Shown here: positions 10,399 through 21,104 of the stretch, one piece after another | How the letters are laid out: every line of letters begins with the position of its first letter | Numbering within the stretch: position 1 is the stretch's first letter | DNA from: Meira nashicola | Taxonomy: Eukaryota; Basidiomycota; Exobasidiomycetes; Exobasidiales; Brachybasidiaceae | Reading direction: 5' to 3' | Length of the DNA: 64,000 bases | Assembly: GCA_001600355.1 (NCBI GenBank) | Contig: BCJU01000001.1 | Span: 269,178 to 333,177 of the forward strand | Translations under genes and position numbers: made by a program | Notes under the pieces: generated by a model | Databases searched by the model: none | Told to the model about the DNA's origin: nothing | The model's input: the letters and a program-made list of their open reading frames with translations, nothing else

Positions 10399-10912
10399 CC
10401 CGATTGCCGTTTCATAGTGACACCTTTTTTGGTTTATTTTTTTATTTTTAGGTGGTTGTTCCTAGCGTGAGATTGACAATTGAAAGAGAATGCGTTTAAA
10501 GACGCGTGAGTTAACGCGTTCGTACATAGTCTAGGTGAAAGCAGTTCTCAAAAGCACACCGGCACTATTAGGTATGAAGATAAAATAGCGATCCCCAATT
10601 GGCGCAAGACGGGTAAACTACCATCCCAATCGATCGGAAAGCAATAAAACAGACTGATCATTCATAATACAGTAAAATAGATATGGCATTTGATATTGCA
10701 TCCCAAGAAAAAGAGGTATTTCAATTTGTTCGGAGAGTTGATTTGGGAATAATTTATAACAGAATAGAAAGCGAAGCAAAAAGGGAACAAACAGTACGTT
10801 CCCAATATGCTTTGATACATAAAAGAAGGGGGGGGGGGTTCATATTGAGTGACTTTTCGTGTGGGATAAGGAACAATGTAGAGTACAATTTTTAACAACA
10901 TTCCGCTTCTAC
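10399..10912. other. Intergenic region with MCB boxes and a poly-G run
   Basis: The part next to 10398 is the upstream region of the membrane-anchored unknown gene. The part next to 10912 is the 3' flank of the homeodomain gene. It contains a run of 11 G (10828-10838). No gene is supported. Confidence 0.5.
10502..10519 (-). promoter_or_regulatory. Paired ACGCGT (MCB) boxes
   Basis: Two ACGCGT boxes at 10502-10507 and 10514-10519, 12 bp apart centre to centre, lie about 105-120 bp upstream of the start codon at 10398. Close pairing and position fit an MBF-type G1/S promoter. The link is inferred from yeast. Confidence 0.4.
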
Positions 10913-13408
10913 TTACGAATGAGATCCAAAAGCCAATAATGTTTCAGCCGCCAATCGATCACGATCATCTCCACGTTTTACGGGTGAAGAAGATCGTACG
11001 TGATCACCAGCTGAACTGGCTCTTTGACGCAATGGTTGGATAGATTTAAATGGTGATCGATTCACATTTGCGATATTGACAGCCTTTTCTGTCAACTTTC
11101 TCTTTTTCGGATCAACATTTTCATTCTCTCCTTCGTCACTGCCAAAGAAGCCACTATCATCATGACCTTGTACAACTTCAGCAACTTTTCGTTTTGCTTC
11201 TCGGGTCCAACTATCCGTCCAATCTTCGCTGCTACCCAAAGATGCGCTCGTTTCCCGTGAAGAATGTTTTCCTTCCCTTACGTTTTCTTGTCCAACATCG
11301 CTTACAGATCGCATCAAAGTTGGCATCGAATTAGCAGGTCTAAACGGTCGTGATTGGATGGTAGAAGTGAGGGATTTATGCGAAGCATGACTGTGAACTT
11401 TGCCTTGAAGTCTATTCACTTTGTGATTTTCTGTCGATCGACGACTGTGCTTTTGGAGAGCGAGTCTTGATTTATTGTGTTGACGAATTCGATCTTTGAG
11501 AGAATTTGCAACGTCCATCATTGCAATTCTTTCAACAGCTTTCGATCGATCTCGACCAGCTTCAAAGTCTAAGCTTGCCACTCTTGCCAAAGCACTACGA
11601 ATGTTGGGTGTTGATGTAATCTCGCTTGATAAAGATGCCAAAGGTGGACGTTCTTTGACAGCATCTTGCTTTTGTTGTAATGCTATTCTTGCATCGGCTT
11701 GTTGAAGGTATTCTAATCCTTCTTTTGATAAACTTTGTTGACGTTTAAATTGTTGTCGTAAAGCACGTTTTTGAGCAATCCTACGTAAAGTCTTTTCTTC
11801 GTCTTCATCTTCGCCATCCTTTTTGCTTGTATCACGATTTTCTTTATCACTCTCGGGTGTTGTTTCACTCGATAAACCGCTTGAGCTGCTTTGCATCCTT
11901 TGCCAGATTGTGGCTTCTTCAACCCCGCCTTTCTCTTGCAATGGCTTACCCATAGGTGCACTAGAAAGCACATCCAGTGGTTTTGGCATATCGACAACAT
12001 TGTCTGCTAGCTTCGAGGCCATTGTTGGCTTTCTGGCGTCATTCATGCTTACACTTCGTGTCAGTTGAGATGATTTCCGCATCTTGTTAGCCATTCTACT
12101 CGCTACAAGGTCATTCAAAACATCGCGCAAATCTTTCACGGTATTTGCCTTTGGCTCAGGTGCTTTGTCAACTTTGACCGTGTCTAGAGCCATGACTAGA
12201 GAAGGCATAGATGCAATCCTTTGCAGTGAATTCCCACTTCTCTTTCGCACCAATTCCAAGATTGGAGCAGAAATCGTCTTTTCTTGACATCCTGAAAGGC
12301 GCTTTTGTACTTGAGCTTCGATGGATTTGTCATCTTCTTCTTCTTTTGTACAGATCTTCTTTTGATTGACGGCAATTCCTTCTCCAGCAAAGCTTGCATG
12401 TGCAGCAATTTCATCCAAACTGAACCATCTTTTCAATCCACTTTTTGTTGGAATTGCTTCTTCTGTAGTATCATCTTCCAAATATTCATCTTCTGGACAT
12501 TCTTCGTTTATGCTTGCATCATCAAGACTGACGTTTGGACCATTCACCGTGACAGAGGCTCCACGAATGCCATCAATTCCTCCAAATCGCGTTGCACGTT
12601 TTTTCATCGCTTGTCTGCGATTTTGAAACCAAATTGAAACGGCTCGAATGCTCATTCCTAACGATCTTGCTAATGCTTCCCTTGTTCTAACATCTGGGAA
12701 TGCGCTTTGTTCAAAGACGGAAGCGAGAATGTTGGCTTCGCGTTTATCCGTCCTTCTTCGTTTTTTCCTACTATCGGCTGAATTTGCGCTACCTTGACTG
12801 ATATCCGCTTCACCAGATTCATCTTCTCCAGTTTGATCGAAATTGATCGTACTTAAATCTACTGGTTGATCTCCTACCAATTCATCAGACATTGAAGTAG
12901 ATGAAGATCGAAGGCTTTCTCCGATACGAAAACGCGTTTCTGACGCGTAAGGTTTCATATGTTCTATACGTGAAAGATGAATGCCATCTCTAGGACTTGA
13001 TTCATGCCAAGAAGGAACGCGATGAAAAGCGCCTCTTGTAGCAGAATTGACTGCTTTTTCCAAAAGGCTAGGCGTACGTTGATGATGATGAAAAGGAGTG
13101 TTACGCTCTTGTGCATAACCGATCGAATCCAAGCTTGGCATTCGTCTCGTTAAAGGTGTTGGAGTTGAAGAGACATTTGTCATTCCAATCGGTGCCGCAT
13201 ATCGACCATCTAATACTCTATCTAACGCGGGAGAGCTAGAAGATGGATGTTGTAAATAAGCAGAAAAGCTTTCATCCGATTGAGCGGATGATTTTGAACG
13301 CCGTGTCCATGATGGAATATTGTTTGACAACGAAGTCAAAGGCGGCAAGCTCGTCAATGTTCGTGTCGAAGGGTCGACAGATTGATAATGCGTTTCAGGT
13401 CGATACAT
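10913..13408 (-). CDS. Homeodomain transcription factor
   Basis: An 831-residue protein starting at the ATG at 13408. A typical 60-residue homeodomain spans about residues 214-273. It has a basic N-terminal arm (RKKRRRTDKRE) and the recognition helix AVSIWFQNRRQAMKKRA, with the invariant W, F, N and R. It is not a TALE type and lacks mating-type (bE/bW) features, resembling the single-homeodomain Yox1/Pho2/Phx1 group. The rest is Ser-rich and disordered, with several basic patches. The TAA stop is embedded in GTAAGT, a perfect intron donor, so a longer spliced form cannot be excluded. The gene is divergent from QRI7 across about 790 bp. Confidence 0.9.
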   Translation of the reverse strand: MYRPETHYQSVDPSTRTLTSLPPLTSLSNNIPSWTRRSKSSAQSDESFSAYLQHPSSSSPALDRVLDGRYAAPIGMTNVSSTPTPLTRRMPSLDSIGYAQERNTPFHHHQRTPSLLEKAVNSATRGAFHRVPSWHESSPRDGIHLSRIEHMKPYASETRFRIGESLRSSSTSMSDELVGDQPVDLSTINFDQTGEDESGEADISQGSANSADSRKKRRRTDKREANILASVFEQSAFPDVRTREALARSLGMSIRAVSIWFQNRRQAMKKRATRFGGIDGIRGASVTVNGPNVSLDDASINEECPEDEYLEDDTTEEAIPTKSGLKRWFSLDEIAAHASFAGEGIAVNQKKICTKEEEDDKSIEAQVQKRLSGCQEKTISAPILELVRKRSGNSLQRIASMPSLVMALDTVKVDKAPEPKANTVKDLRDVLNDLVASRMANKMRKSSQLTRSVSMNDARKPTMASKLADNVVDMPKPLDVLSSAPMGKPLQEKGGVEEATIWQRMQSSSSGLSSETTPESDKENRDTSKKDGEDEDEEKTLRRIAQKRALRQQFKRQQSLSKEGLEYLQQADARIALQQKQDAVKERPPLASLSSEITSTPNIRSALARVASLDFEAGRDRSKAVERIAMMDVANSLKDRIRQHNKSRLALQKHSRRSTENHKVNRLQGKVHSHASHKSLTSTIQSRPFRPANSMPTLMRSVSDVGQENVREGKHSSRETSASLGSSEDWTDSWTREAKRKVAEVVQGHDDSGFFGSDEGENENVDPKKRKLTEKAVNIANVNRSPFKSIQPLRQRASSAGDHVRSSSPVKRGDDRDRLAAETLLAFGSHS

Positions 13409-14200
13409 GGCAATAAGATGATCGAAAAGTTGTGATCGGATAGGTTAAGATAAAAAAGAGCTTTTTCTTGCGATTCAATCGAACTATTGCATTTCCATTG
13501 GGTTGCTTCGTATCAAAAAGTGGCGAGGTATCAATTCGAAATGTAGACGTGACAAGAGGTTGGTGGACAAAGCTTTAAATTGCGTATCAATCACGAAAAG
13601 CTTTCTTGTCAACTGTACCACCACCACTTTCCTCTCTTACTACAAGACCAGGATGAGGTATTGGCAAGATCACGAGAGAGAGGGAGATGGAAAGAAGTGC
13701 GTGTGTATGTGTTGAAGTGAATACAGTAAATTGATCTCTAATGCGAACCAAAAAGGTGTTGGCTATACGCCCGCCCTTGCATCTGCTCTTTCGCCCAAAT
13801 GGAAGGAAAAATCGCGTTCAAAAGTGGCACTTATGACACGCTTTTTACGCGCCTGATTGCCTGCCACACAAACCCAAAGTCAAAAGAAGTCAAAGGGAGA
13901 GAGAAGCTCTGTTATTCATTAGATCAATTACGGAATCTCACGCTTTATTTTTTTCTCTACAACTTCTCGCGTATACGCGCTGTACCACGTGCGACTATTT
14001 ATTCTTGGTGTCCCATTTCCTGTTTAAGTGGACTAATTTACACGCTCTTACACCGCGTAAAGAGCTGCAGAGCCAAAAGCACTTATTCAACCTAATTTAC
14101 AGTATGTCTGGAAATCGGAAATTGGCCCAAAAAAGCTGAAAACACCTTCATTCCCAAAAGTCAATCATAAAATAAAGAGGATCAATATGCCACTTTGGCT
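13409..14200. promoter_or_regulatory. Divergent promoter region, homeodomain factor and QRI7
   Basis: No gene inside. It carries a perfect 12-bp palindrome CGCGTATACGCG (13968-13979) and an E-box CACGTG (13986-13991) within about 220 bp of the QRI7 start. Both could be factor sites. The half near 13409 is AT-rich. Confidence 0.4.
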
Positions 14201-14204
14201 ATGA
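14187..14204 (+). promoter_or_regulatory. Five-codon uORF overlapping the QRI7 start
   Basis: ATG at 14187 opens MPLWL and stops at TGA 14202-14204. The stop overlaps the main start codon at 14201 as ATGA. A ribosome ending here could re-initiate, or the uORF could damp QRI7 translation. Whether the transcript includes 14187 is not known. Confidence 0.5.
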
Positions 14205-15424
14205 CACATTTGTTACGGTCGAGTGTATTCGCTCGAAAGGCAAACGTACAATCAACAATATGGAAAAGTACTTTTCGACATCTGACAAGTGATGGTTGTC
14301 GACTTGTTTTGGGTATCGAAAGTTCCTGTGATGATTCTTGTGCTGCATTGGTATCTGCTCCCATCACATACCCTAATGGGGACTCAAATGTAAGAGCTAC
14401 GATTCACACTTCAATCGTACATAAACAAGATCATACAATCACAAAAGGTATTGAACCTTTGACTGCTGCACATAATCATTCTGCCGGAATTCCGATTGCA
14501 ATTAAAGATGCTCTCAAAAAAGGTAAAGAACAAGGTATCATTCAGGATATCTCTAATCCTGAAGAGATTGATGGTATTGCCGTTACACAAGGGCCAGGAA
14601 TGGCAAGTTGTTTGATGCAAGGATTATCAAATGCAAAATTATTGTCCACTTTATGGGAAAAACCTTTGATATATTGTCATCATATGGTTGCGCATACACT
14701 CACACCTTTATTAACCAATCCGGTTAATAGTGAACCTATTCGATTGCCCTTTTTGGTTTTGCTTTTATCTGGAGGTCATACACAATTGGTCTTGTGTGAA
14801 TCTTACACTGAATTCAAAATATTGGTTGCAACGACTGATAATTCGATCGGGGATGCATTGGATAAAGGTGCAAGAGAATTAGACGTGCCACTTGATTGGG
14901 CTACAACAGCTCCTGGAGCAGCTTTGGAAAAATTTGCCGATCCGACCGGATCCGATCAATTTCCAATGCCAGTTCCAGTACGTGGATTACCGCAATTTAG
15001 CTATTCAGGTTTACGATCAGCTTTGCACATTCTTAAACAAAAAGAGCCGGAAATATTTCAAAGTGAATCAAATCGTAAATCGATTGCATATTCTTATCAA
15101 AATGCTGCCTTTGCACAAATACAGGATAAGTTGCAAATGTTGTTTTCCGGCAAAAGATCCATTCTTCCACTCGGTGTTGATGCTGATTGCATTGCTGATT
15201 TAGTCGTTTCGGGAGGCGTTGCGAGTAATGCACACCTTCGTCAAGTATTGCAATCTACTCTGGAAAAGTTAAATAGACAAAATGTGAGATTGCACTTTCC
15301 ACCTTTATCCCTTTGTACGGATAATGCGGCTATGATTGCACATGCAGCCTTAGTTCGTTGGAAGCCAACAAATGATTTATCTTTTAATCCTCGTGCTAGG
15401 TGGAGCATGGAAGATTATCCATAA
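14201..15424 (+). CDS. QRI7: Mitochondrial tRNA N6-threonylcarbamoyladenosine transferase
   Basis: Transfers threonylcarbamoyl to A37 of ANN-decoding mitochondrial tRNAs (Kae1/TsaD family). The ATG at 14201 gives 407 residues. The frame is open slightly further upstream only from a TTG. The first about 30 residues are basic and hydroxylated without acids (MTHLLRSSVFARKANVQST), a plausible mitochondrial presequence. The ASKHA fold motifs are present: GIESSCDDSCAAL near residue 47, metal-binding HMVAH around 162-166, LLLSGGHTQL, and near the C terminus SGGVASNAHLRQ followed by LCTDNAAMIAHA with the metal-ligand Asp. Length is normal. A small uORF overlaps the start codon. Confidence 0.93.
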   Translation: MTHLLRSSVFARKANVQSTIWKSTFRHLTSDGCRLVLGIESSCDDSCAALVSAPITYPNGDSNVRATIHTSIVHKQDHTITKGIEPLTAAHNHSAGIPIAIKDALKKGKEQGIIQDISNPEEIDGIAVTQGPGMASCLMQGLSNAKLLSTLWEKPLIYCHHMVAHTLTPLLTNPVNSEPIRLPFLVLLLSGGHTQLVLCESYTEFKILVATTDNSIGDALDKGARELDVPLDWATTAPGAALEKFADPTGSDQFPMPVPVRGLPQFSYSGLRSALHILKQKEPEIFQSESNRKSIAYSYQNAAFAQIQDKLQMLFSGKRSILPLGVDADCIADLVVSGGVASNAHLRQVLQSTLEKLNRQNVRLHFPPLSLCTDNAAMIAHAALVRWKPTNDLSFNPRARWSMEDYP

Positions 15425-15586
15425 GAAAGTGTAATTTATAAATCGTAATCTGTATTTTTAACGCAAACCTCACTCTGCTAACAACAAATAAACTCGAAAC
15501 ATAGATTGGATTAAACGATACTGGTTGTCATTATTAAAAAAAAGCGGGTGTGAATGCGTGATGTTAATGAATTAAGTGATCAAATT

Positions 15587-17431
15587 TCAATCGTCCTCCT
15601 CATGAATACGTCTACCTTCCACTAAGGATGCAATGCTAACACGATGTTCTGGTACGGTTGAAGGAGGTACGTAAGGAGGGGATACTCCCGCTTCTTGATC
15701 CTCATAAACGACACTTTTTCTTCTGTACCCATCATGATTCTCGCCAAATCTTGACGGAGCAGGCATATCGCCACTGGTGAATGGTCTCATTCGCTTTGGG
15801 TTGTATTCATCTTCCGATTCGCGGCTTCGCTTGAGCAAAGGTGGCAAAGCAGGCGGGGGACCACTTGAAGAGGGAGGTCGACTTAAAGAATTTTGACGAG
15901 GTTGAACGGAAGCGCTGAGTGGAGGCGGTTGAAATTGGAAAGGAGAGTGATTTGATGGCGGAGATGTTCTTTCGCCGTTTCCCAAAGCGGGATAAGCAGC
16001 CCCTGAAGAAGAGGAAGGACGACGATGCGAATCCATGAAACTCGGGGGTTCTAAAACAGATGATCCGCGTGATCCAGGACGAATAGCTGAACTTGTACGA
16101 ACACTGGGTAATGTTGGACGTAATTGACTTCCCATTGCTCCAGCAGCATATGCACCTCCAGGAGGACTTGTGTATGGACGATCTTCACTGCTTGTGCTGT
16201 AGGATGGCAGAGCAGCAGGGTGTGTGTGCGTTTCCATCATACTTGGTCGTCTGCCTGTAGGCGTTGGCGGTAATGGATGAGCAGACATTCCAGCTGCACC
16301 ATGAGCAGTACCGGGTCTGCTTAAACTGCTCAAAGGTGGCAAGATTGGTCGATCGGCAACGCTAGTTGATGGTCGCGAGCTGTAAAGAGGTGGGCTAACT
16401 CCGCGGGCTCCCCTTGGCACCGCATCAGTATATCGATCTTGGTATGGATGACCACCATAACCATGATCATCAGGAGTAGGTCCGTTAGAAGAATATCCAT
16501 TGTGCGCTCCATATTGCATATGTGGCGCAACGGGACCTTGTTGCCAAGGAGAGTTGAAAGAAGGTCGGGAATAGCTTCCTGGGGCATCATAACGATATGA
16601 AGCGGATTGTGCATCGCCATGAGAATATACAGGTCCTGAAGCTCTTCTTTTTGCCGCTGCCAATGCGTTTACACTTTTTGTCTGAGCATGATTTACTCCC
16701 AAAACGGCTGTACTCTTTCTTCGGTTGGCCAAATTGCCATTTGTTCCCGTCGGAGCAGCCGGTGGACCAGTCTTACTCAAAACTTGCGCTTGAGCTACCT
16801 GAGATAAAGCAGCGGAAGCGGCCAAATTGGAATGCAGGGTTGTTAATTCTTGCATCATGACTTCATTACGCTCTTGTTCATCAGCATGGACTGTTTGCGC
16901 ATGTTGGCGTAAATTATCTAATCTTGAGAAAGCTTTGCCGCAATGACATCTGAAAGGACGCTCGCCCGTATGCTTGCGGACATGTCTTGCCAAATGTTCA
17001 CTTCTTGTAAAAACCATTTTGCAATCACCAAATCCTCTGCATTGAAACATTGTTACATTACCGGATGAGTTAGGACCTGTTTCACCAGAAGATGCACCAT
17101 TTGCACCGGAACTTTCGTTGGAAGTGGATCCTGTTCGATTTGTAGTAGCAGACATGGTTTCGGCTTGCCTCTGTTTGGCCTCATTCGAGATTTCTGCTGC
17201 GCGAATTGATGTCGTATTAGCGGCAGGATAATGAGAATAATACGATCCTGAAGGCGATTCCGCCGAAGATGATGTATAATTACGATTGGGCTGCATGTCC
17301 AAAGAAGATCGTGTTTGTTGATCTGAAAAAGAATATCTTGGTGACGTTTGTTGTTGACTGTATGTATGACGAGGTGGAGAGTAGGCGATACGACGTTGCC
17401 CTACAGATGAAATTGGTTGTAAGGACATCAT
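15587..17431 (-). CDS. C2H2 zinc-finger transcription factor
   Basis: The first ATG pair is at 17431 and 17428. The open frame runs upstream only from a TTG at 17494, so I place the start at 17431 (614 residues). Two tandem fingers span about residues 128-190. The first (CRGFGDC, then HLARHVRKH) has normal spacing apart from five residues between its cysteines. They are joined by the classic linker TGERPF. The second finger reads [16 protein letters not shown], with only one residue between its cysteines. The pair resembles the Adr1/Usv1/Rgm1/Rsv group that reads stress-response-like CCCCT sites. The rest is Pro/Ser/Gly-rich and disordered. A further 5' exon is possible. Confidence 0.85.
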   Translation of the reverse strand: MMSLQPISSVGQRRIAYSPPRHTYSQQQTSPRYSFSDQQTRSSLDMQPNRNYTSSSAESPSGSYYSHYPAANTTSIRAAEISNEAKQRQAETMSATTNRTGSTSNESSGANGASSGETGPNSSGNVTMFQCRGFGDCKMVFTRSEHLARHVRKHTGERPFRCHCGKAFSRLDNLRQHAQTVHADEQERNEVMMQELTTLHSNLAASAALSQVAQAQVLSKTGPPAAPTGTNGNLANRRKSTAVLGVNHAQTKSVNALAAAKRRASGPVYSHGDAQSASYRYDAPGSYSRPSFNSPWQQGPVAPHMQYGAHNGYSSNGPTPDDHGYGGHPYQDRYTDAVPRGARGVSPPLYSSRPSTSVADRPILPPLSSLSRPGTAHGAAGMSAHPLPPTPTGRRPSMMETHTHPAALPSYSTSSEDRPYTSPPGGAYAAGAMGSQLRPTLPSVRTSSAIRPGSRGSSVLEPPSFMDSHRRPSSSSGAAYPALGNGERTSPPSNHSPFQFQPPPLSASVQPRQNSLSRPPSSSGPPPALPPLLKRSRESEDEYNPKRMRPFTSGDMPAPSRFGENHDGYRRKSVVYEDQEAGVSPPYVPPSTVPEHRVSIASLVEGRRIHEEDD

Positions 17432-19859
17432 GAATGGTGAACAACACGACGATATCCTCTCGTTCGAGCTGCTTGTGATATTGATGTCAAACAAACAAGC
17501 AAAAGAAAGAGGGAAAAAGGATGTATATATGGTGGTTTTTAGAGTAGTGTGTATGAATGGGAAGCGTTCCTTGTTTGCGCCCTATTGATCGATCTTGTAT
17601 GCGAGGGGGGTGAGTGGATTTGGTGTACGTGCGCGCTATGCCAGGCACACCCTTTTTTTTGGTTAAAATCCCTCTTTGGCAAAAAGTGCCTGAAAAAGTC
17701 CGTCAGGCTGCGTATATCAACTTGTATGAAATATGGAACATCTTAAAAGCACACATTTTGTGCCCTGATCAGGGCGGCGCAAATAACAATAAAAACATCC
17801 ACTTACACACGCATTGGTGTGACAAGTCAGGGCAGCAATCCCACACACACACTCTTTAACCTCTGTAAAAGAAAAAGAAGCAACTTCAATTCTCTCCGAA
17901 GATAGAAAAAAAAAGGAGGCACTGAACAAGACAAAAAATTTAAACGTATGAACGAATGCATAGAATGCTCTCTTTTTTTGCGTCATATCTTCATCTACGC
18001 TAATTATTTTTTCTTTACAACAAGGATAGTAGCAGGCCGAGTAAAATAACCGATCCTTTTGACAGGATTCGGATCCATACCCCAGAACATAAGCGCGCTT
18101 TAACAGTGTTTTCGATTGTGCCTCCCTTGTCATATTGTATATGTATAAAGCAGCCGAAGCGGATATGTACAAAAGATTATACGTTTCAGTGTGCGCGTGT
18201 GCGTATATTTTTAGCGTATTTTTGGAAATGACGAACCTTATCCGCCGTTCTCATGCACAAAAATGAGATTAGACATACGCATGACCAAATGAAACGCCGA
18301 GAAGACAGTTGAAACGCCTATAGAATCGTAAAAATGTCAAATTTGCATTCTATGCTTCTATCAAAGAAAAAAGGGCAAATTAGGGTACAATAAATTAAAA
18401 TGTGGGAGAGAAGATTTCACTATCTAAGACAAATCAAATCAGACTTTCGGAAGAAAGCAAAGCGAAACATACGTAATATTTGAAGACAGCAGGTTATCTG
18501 AATAAGTTCATTTTATTTTTTGAAAGAGGCTGAGATTACACCATTCATTTATCTTATCGTCACTTAATCTTAAACGCCAAAAAGTAAGCAAATGTTTTCT
18601 TCTTTTCGGCTTGATACTAGCCAAGTGCTTGGCAACCGGGATCGTAATAGAGAGGGTGTGTGTGTGGCAAAGATCGACCCTATCGGTTTTGTGGGATATT
18701 GGAAAAATTGGTAATCCGAGTTGATCTTGAAGGTTTGTTTTAGGTATATGCACCTTTCGTACGGATATCGTATCGTAAACAGGTCGAAAATGTACGTACC
18801 TGCGCTGCGCTCTAGGACAAAAAGTAGACTATTCGCCACGCGCGTGTATGTATAAAGATCATATCCGAAATAACTCCTACTAATATACCTAAGCAAAAAC
18901 AATGAAATTCCGTAGGAGATGATGGTGAGTCAACTTTTTCGGCACCTTTTTTATCAAAATTTAGCGTGATAATTGTCAATTTGTCTAGAGGGATTTGTTT
19001 CGGTTAAACCTTTGGCTTCCCTTCAGAGCCGGCGATTAATTTAAGTATAGAATGGTAGTCTTTATGTACGCCAAGAATGAAACGTGTTCTAGAATCGGGC
19101 GTATATTTTCTCTGCTTCTTAGACTTGTCTGATTGTGTTTAATCGAATACATACGAGTTTAAGATCTACTCTTTACCCGTACGAAATTAATTAAGATCTT
19201 TTATGGAAATTCTAGACTTTAGACTAATATATGTTCCACAACAGCTTTCAACAAATGAAGATAAAATAATTCTAATTTATTTTTTTTTGCCTTGCGCTAA
19301 GATAAAATCAATCAAACAATGCCTTGGAAAAATGAGTGCATCACGCCATAAAAAAGAACCACACTAAAAAAAGGCATTCGCTTAATTCATTCTCATTGGT
19401 TCCCTTTGCTTTGAGAATTAGTTGAAATCTGATAAGAATATTCAACTACGCATCTTACATCATTGTGTATACATAATAACTAGCGATACGCTCGAATCGA
19501 TGTGGGACTAGAGGGGGAAAAAAAGGCTAAAATGTTTCTATCAACGTGCTAAAGATGATCATTCGGTTCCGTTTCTTGTGTAATGTTCTTTTTTAGCATG
19601 AGACAAACTTTCAACATATTTCCTTAGTGGAAATGTTTGTACCATGTGGTCGTCAATCATACTATTCTATGTAAACGTGTGAATTTCATGGAAAAGACGG
19701 CAATGTCAAAAGAAGGTGCCGAGATACGGCATGGGTAGAGGGTAGAACAGAGAATGACATCCAGAGGATAACAGTACATCACGTGAATAAATTGAATTCC
19801 ATTTCTGTTTTGTTTTGAGTACGTTATGTACAATATGACATATATATTGAGTGATAATC
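17432..19859. other. 2.4-kb intergenic region upstream of the C2H2 gene
   Basis: The longest gene-free stretch in the window. It is AT-rich with short (CA)/(TG) tracts. Minus-strand open frames (17717-18172, 18508-18902) are Cys/Phe/Tyr-rich translations of simple sequence and match no family I know. It probably holds a long promoter for the C2H2 factor and the 3' flank of the thiolase gene. I see no tRNA or mobile element. Confidence 0.5.
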
Positions 19860-21104
19860 TTATTCTTCCCGCTTAATAATAATAGCAGTTGCACCACCAC
19901 CACCGTTGCAAACACCTGCACAACCATATTGACCAGGTTTGAGAGCATGTGCAAGGGTAACGACGATACGGCAACCTGAAGAACCGATTGGGTGACCTAA
20001 ACTGACACCACCTCCCAAAACATTTACCTTGGAAGGATCCAAATCGAGTAATTTAACGTTTGCTAATGCAACTGCGCTAAATGCTTCATTAATTTCCCAT
20101 AAAGCAATATCGGATGTCTTTAATCCAGCTTTTTCCAATGCTAATGGGATAGCATGAGCAGGTGCGATTGGGAAATCGATTGGATCACGAGCAGCATCAG
20201 CGAATGAAATAATTTTTGCCAATGGCTTCACACCTAATTTCTTTGCTTCTTCTTCGCTTGCCAAGATTACAGCACTTGCACCATCATTGATTGTACTTGC
20301 ATTGGCTGCAGTGACTGTACCATTTTTATCAAAGACGGGACGTAAAGAAGGTACTTTATCAAGTTTGATGTTTTTGTATTCTTCATCTTCAGAAACGACA
20401 ATGTCTCCTTTCTTGTCCTTGATTGTGACAGGAACGACTTCATCCTTGAATGCGCCTGCTTTCCATGCATCTGCAGCACGCTTGTATGATTCGATAGCAT
20501 AAGCATCTTGTGCTTCACGAGTTAGTTCGAGAGTTTTAGCTGTGTTTTCAGCACAGTTTCCCATTGGGTAACCACCTTGAACATCTGTCAAACCATCACG
20601 CATAATTCCGTCTGCCAATTGAGCATGACCTAAAACGGGTAATTGACGAGCTTGATAAAATGGTGCGTTACTCATACTTTCCATTCCCCCTGCTAACATA
20701 ATTTTACGTTGACCTAACATGATATTTTGAGCAGCAAGAGTGATTGCTTTCATACCTGAAGCGCATACTTTATTAATCGTTGTTGCTTCAGTAGTAGAAG
20801 GACATCCTGAACCTAAAACGACTTGACGTGCAGGTGCTTGACCTAAATTTCCTTGAAGAACACTTCCGAAATAAGCGTCTTCAATTTGATTAGGTTTAAG
20901 TCCTGCTCTTTCGATTGCCGCTTTTGCAGCTGTGATACCTAATTCAGGCGCAGTTGCTTTCTTTAAAACTCCATTGAAAGAACCGATTGGTGTACGTGTG
21001 GCAGAAAGGATGACCACATCAGAAATGGAATTTGTTGCAGAAGGTGACATGATCGTAGCCGTTTGTGCTAATCTTCTAACAGCGGTAAATGCAAATGCTG
21101 GCAT
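19860..21104 (-). CDS. ERG10: Acetyl-CoA C-acetyltransferase (thiolase)
   Basis: Condenses two acetyl-CoA to acetoacetyl-CoA (mevalonate entry) or runs in reverse in ketone and fatty-acid catabolism. The ATG at 21104 gives 414 residues. All thiolase signatures are seen: nucleophile Cys at about 114 in KVCASGMKAI, the NEAFSAVAL motif, catalytic His at about 371 in GHPIGSSG, and the second Cys in CNGGGGATA near the end. Residues 1-18 (MPAFAFTAVRRLAQTATI) are Arg-containing and acid-free, like a mitochondrial presequence. A second Met at residue 19 (21050) starts exactly where cytosolic homologues begin and has a better context (A at -3, against T at the first). One gene may make two forms. No PTS1 is present. 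Confidence 0.93.
   Translation of the reverse strand: MPAFAFTAVRRLAQTATIMSPSATNSISDVVILSATRTPIGSFNGVLKKATAPELGITAAKAAIERAGLKPNQIEDAYFGSVLQGNLGQAPARQVVLGSGCPSTTEATTINKVCASGMKAITLAAQNIMLGQRKIMLAGGMESMSNAPFYQARQLPVLGHAQLADGIMRDGLTDVQGGYPMGNCAENTAKTLELTREAQDAYAIESYKRAADAWKAGAFKDEVVPVTIKDKKGDIVVSEDEEYKNIKLDKVPSLRPVFDKNGTVTAANASTINDGASAVILASEEEAKKLGVKPLAKIISFADAARDPIDFPIAPAHAIPLALEKAGLKTSDIALWEINEAFSAVALANVKLLDLDPSKVNVLGGGVSLGHPIGSSGCRIVVTLAHALKPGQYGCAGVCNGGGGATAIIIKREE

Noticed and set aside
17717..18172. 151-codon minus-strand frame rich in Cys, Phe and Tyr
   Set aside because: The composition follows the underlying simple sequence. No domain, no splice partners.
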